A DNA stretch of 64,000 nt from Leisingera thetidis. GTDB taxonomy: Bacteria; Pseudomonadota; Alphaproteobacteria; Rhodobacterales; Rhodobacteraceae. The position numbers were made by a program, and so were the translations under genes. The stretch lies in NCBI RefSeq assembly GCF_025857195.1, contig NZ_CP109787.1, positions 437,501 through 501,500 on the forward strand. The letters are read 5' to 3'. Of the stretch, positions 62,508 to 64,000 are shown piece after piece; the first letter of the stretch is position 1, and each line of letters opens with the position of its first letter. The notes under the pieces are model-generated. The model was not told the DNA's origin, did no database searches, and was given only the letters and a program-made list of their open reading frames with translations.

Positions 62508-62537
62508 CAGCCGCCCTCCGGGGCGGCTGTTTTGTTT
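62508..62537 (+). terminator. Intrinsic terminator after the lipoprotein gene
   Basis: CAGCCGCC (62508-62515) pairs with GGCGGCTG (62522-62529), followed by TTTTGTTT. It ends the OmpA-lipoprotein transcript. Confidence 0.85.
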
Positions 62538-62625
62538 CAATAAAGTGATTTTGCGCAGCGTCTGCTTGCGCAAACGGAGCCGCGGCGGCAAACTGAAGGG
62601 GCAACGCCAGATTGAGGAGATCAGC

Positions 62626-63636
62626 TTGGCCATCAGTGCCCTGAATGACCCGCAAGACCAGACCGCAACCCACGAAGTGCTTCTGGAATTTCCCGACAAC
62701 CGCTTGCTGATCGACCTGTGCGGCGAATACGACCGCAACCTGGCTGACATCGAACAGAAACTGGGCGTGCAGATCGTCCGCCGCGGCAACCAGCTGTCGG
62801 TGATGGGCGAGGATTCGGCACGCGAACAGGCGGCCGGGGTGCTGGCCGCCCTCTACGACCGGCTGGAGACCGGCCGCAGCGTCGAAAGCGGCGATATCGA
62901 CCGCGAACTGCGGATGGGGCCGGAAACGGACGAGGCCGAACCCGACGGCCAGCTGCAGATGTTCCGCGGCGGCCGGGTCGAGATCAAGACCCGCAAGAAG
63001 CTGGTCGAACCGCGCACCGAGGCGCAGAAGGCCTATGTCCACTCGCTGTTCGAGAACGAACTGGCCTTCGGCATCGGCCCGGCGGGCACCGGCAAGACCT
63101 ATCTGGCGGTGGCGGTGGGCGTCTCCATGTTCATCACCGGCCATGTCGACAAGATCATCCTGTCGCGCCCCGCGGTCGAGGCGGGCGAAAAGCTCGGCTA
63201 TCTGCCCGGCGACATGAAGGACAAGGTCGACCCCTACATGCAGCCCTTGTATGACGCGCTGAACGATTTCCTGCCGGGCAAGCAGCTGGCCAAGCTGATC
63301 GAGGACAAGCGCATCGAGATCGCGCCGCTGGCCTTCATGCGCGGCCGCACGCTGTCCAATGCCTTCGTGGTGCTGGACGAGGCGCAGAACGCCACCACCA
63401 TGCAGATGAAGATGTTCCTGACCCGCCTCGGCGAGGGCTCGCGCATGGTGATCACCGGCGACCGCACCCAGATCGACCTGCCGCGCGGGGTGCATTCGGG
63501 CCTGGCCGACGCCGAGCGGTTGCTGAAATCGATCCCCAAGATCAGCTTCAACTACTTCACCGCCCGCGATGTGGTGCGCCACCCCCTTGTGGCGGCGATC
63601 ATCGAGGCCTATGACGCGGACGCCCAGCCGGCCTGA
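62626..63636 (+). CDS. PhoH family protein (YbeZ-type ATPase)
   Basis: A 336-residue P-loop ATPase. Walker A is GPAGTGKTYLA, Walker B VVLDEAQN; the N-terminal part is a KH-like RNA-binding domain (GEYDRNLADIEQKLGVQIVRRG). It usually acts with the rRNA endonuclease YbeY, whose gene follows. The family-typical N-terminus (xAISALNDPQ) starts at a TTG at 62626 preceded by GAGGAGATC; an ATG start at 62545 would add 27 non-conserved residues and lies within 20 bp of the upstream terminator. Confidence 0.93.
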   Translation: MAISALNDPQDQTATHEVLLEFPDNRLLIDLCGEYDRNLADIEQKLGVQIVRRGNQLSVMGEDSAREQAAGVLAALYDRLETGRSVESGDIDRELRMGPETDEAEPDGQLQMFRGGRVEIKTRKKLVEPRTEAQKAYVHSLFENELAFGIGPAGTGKTYLAVAVGVSMFITGHVDKIILSRPAVEAGEKLGYLPGDMKDKVDPYMQPLYDALNDFLPGKQLAKLIEDKRIEIAPLAFMRGRTLSNAFVVLDEAQNATTMQMKMFLTRLGEGSRMVITGDRTQIDLPRGVHSGLADAERLLKSIPKISFNYFTARDVVRHPLVAAIIEAYDADAQPA

Positions 63637-63682
63637 AGCGCCCGCCGCTTCAGGCTTCATCTTTCTGAAAACACTCCGGGGG

Positions 63683-63702
63683 TGCGGGGGGCGGCCCCCG
63701 CA
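63683..63702 (+). repeat. GC-rich hairpin between phoH and ybeY
   Basis: TGCGGGGG (63683-63690) pairs with CCCCCGCA (63695-63702) across a 4-base loop, 15 bp before the ybeY start. No T-run follows. It is of the type of GC-rich intergenic hairpin also seen at 38847-38867. Confidence 0.55.
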
Positions 63703-63716
63703 TGTGCAACCGTTCC

Positions 63717-64000
63717 ATGACGCTCGACATCACCATCGAAGACAGCCGCTGGCAGGAGGCCGGCCTTGCGCCGCTGGCCGAACAGGCCGCCGCCGCGGTG
63801 CTGGCCCGGTTTGCGCTGGACCCGGAGGACTGCGAAATCTCGCTGCTGGCCTGCGGTGATGCGCGGATTGCGCAGCTCAATGCCGACTTCCGCGAAAAGG
63901 CCGGGCCGACCAATGTGCTCAGCTGGCCCGCCGCAGAACTGGCCGCGGCGGAGGACGGCGGCGATCCGCTGCCGCCCGAGGCCGATTTCACCGGCGAAAT
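63717..64000 (+). CDS. ybeY: Endoribonuclease YbeY (3' end outside window)
   Basis: The first 94 codons of an rRNA maturation factor/endonuclease of the UPF0054 family. The N-terminus LDITIEDSRW and the conserved segments ARIAQLNADFREK and TNVLSWPA are typical; the HGxLH metal site lies beyond the window. An in-frame ATG at 63702 exists but falls in the hairpin, so 63717 is preferred. It follows phoH, the common phoH-ybeY order. Confidence 0.93.
   Translation, partial: MTLDITIEDSRWQEAGLAPLAEQAAAAVLARFALDPEDCEISLLACGDARIAQLNADFREKAGPTNVLSWPAAELAAAEDGGDPLPPEADFTGE

Noticed and set aside
1..64000. CRISPR arrays, tRNA or rRNA genes and complete insertion sequences
   Set aside because: No spaced direct repeats, no cloverleaf-like segments and no transposase genes were recognised on either strand by eye; a tRNAscan and ISfinder run would be needed to exclude diverged copies.

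Overview
The window is a GC-rich (roughly two-thirds G+C) alphaproteobacterial chromosome segment. Gene content and order (rpsA-ihfB-lapA-trpF-trpB, ychF, trpA, rplY, pth, miaB, phoH-ybeY) point to the Roseobacter group of the Rhodobacteraceae, possibly a Leisingera/Phaeobacter/Ruegeria relative. The assignment rests on gene content and order; no rRNA or tRNA gene was found.

Layout. 1-6.6 kb: the end of a reductive dehalogenase fused to its own flavin/ferredoxin reductase, a sulfatase with a divergent LysR regulator, and an HxlR regulator divergent from a nitroreductase. 6.6-11.9 kb: core genes rpsA, ihfB, lapA-like, trpF and trpB. 11.9-20.6 kb: a probable genomic island with large non-coding gaps, a broken gene, a ureohydrolase, DUF6880 and DUF6429 proteins, a Tet-type MFS pump and a thiamine-diphosphate enzyme. 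20.6-31 kb: core and metabolic genes (DUF2237, ychF, a PagL-like lipid A deacylase, trpA, an FMN-dependent L-lactate dehydrogenase-type enzyme, a RoxA-like dihaem cytochrome, rplY, a DadA-like enzyme, pth, a nucleoside hydrolase).

31.2-58.1 kb is the most interesting part: a biosynthetic gene cluster that I cannot match to a described pathway. It holds a membrane-bound AraC regulator, three carrier proteins or domains, three adenylating enzymes (one fused as ligase-ketoreductase-carrier), a dedicated phosphopantetheinyl transferase, a type II thioesterase, three KAS III-like synthases with a Cys and a GH..AD motif, two further KAS-like proteins without an evident active-site Cys, two full-length acyl-CoA dehydrogenase-like flavoenzymes plus a stand-alone dehydrogenase C-terminal domain lacking the catalytic Glu, a BtrK-like PLP decarboxylase, an LLM flavin monooxygenase, a MacAB-like exporter and a MATE exporter. 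The logic I infer is loading of an amino acid or small acid on a carrier protein, carrier-bound desaturation, decarboxylation and hydroxylation, Claisen condensation by discrete KAS III-type enzymes possibly working as active/inactive pairs, one reductive step on the ligase-KR-carrier protein, then export.

58.1-64 kb: a GntR/HutC regulator, a hypothetical protein, miaB, an OmpA-domain protein and a lipoprotein sharing a small conserved motif, phoH, and the start of ybeY, which runs off the window.
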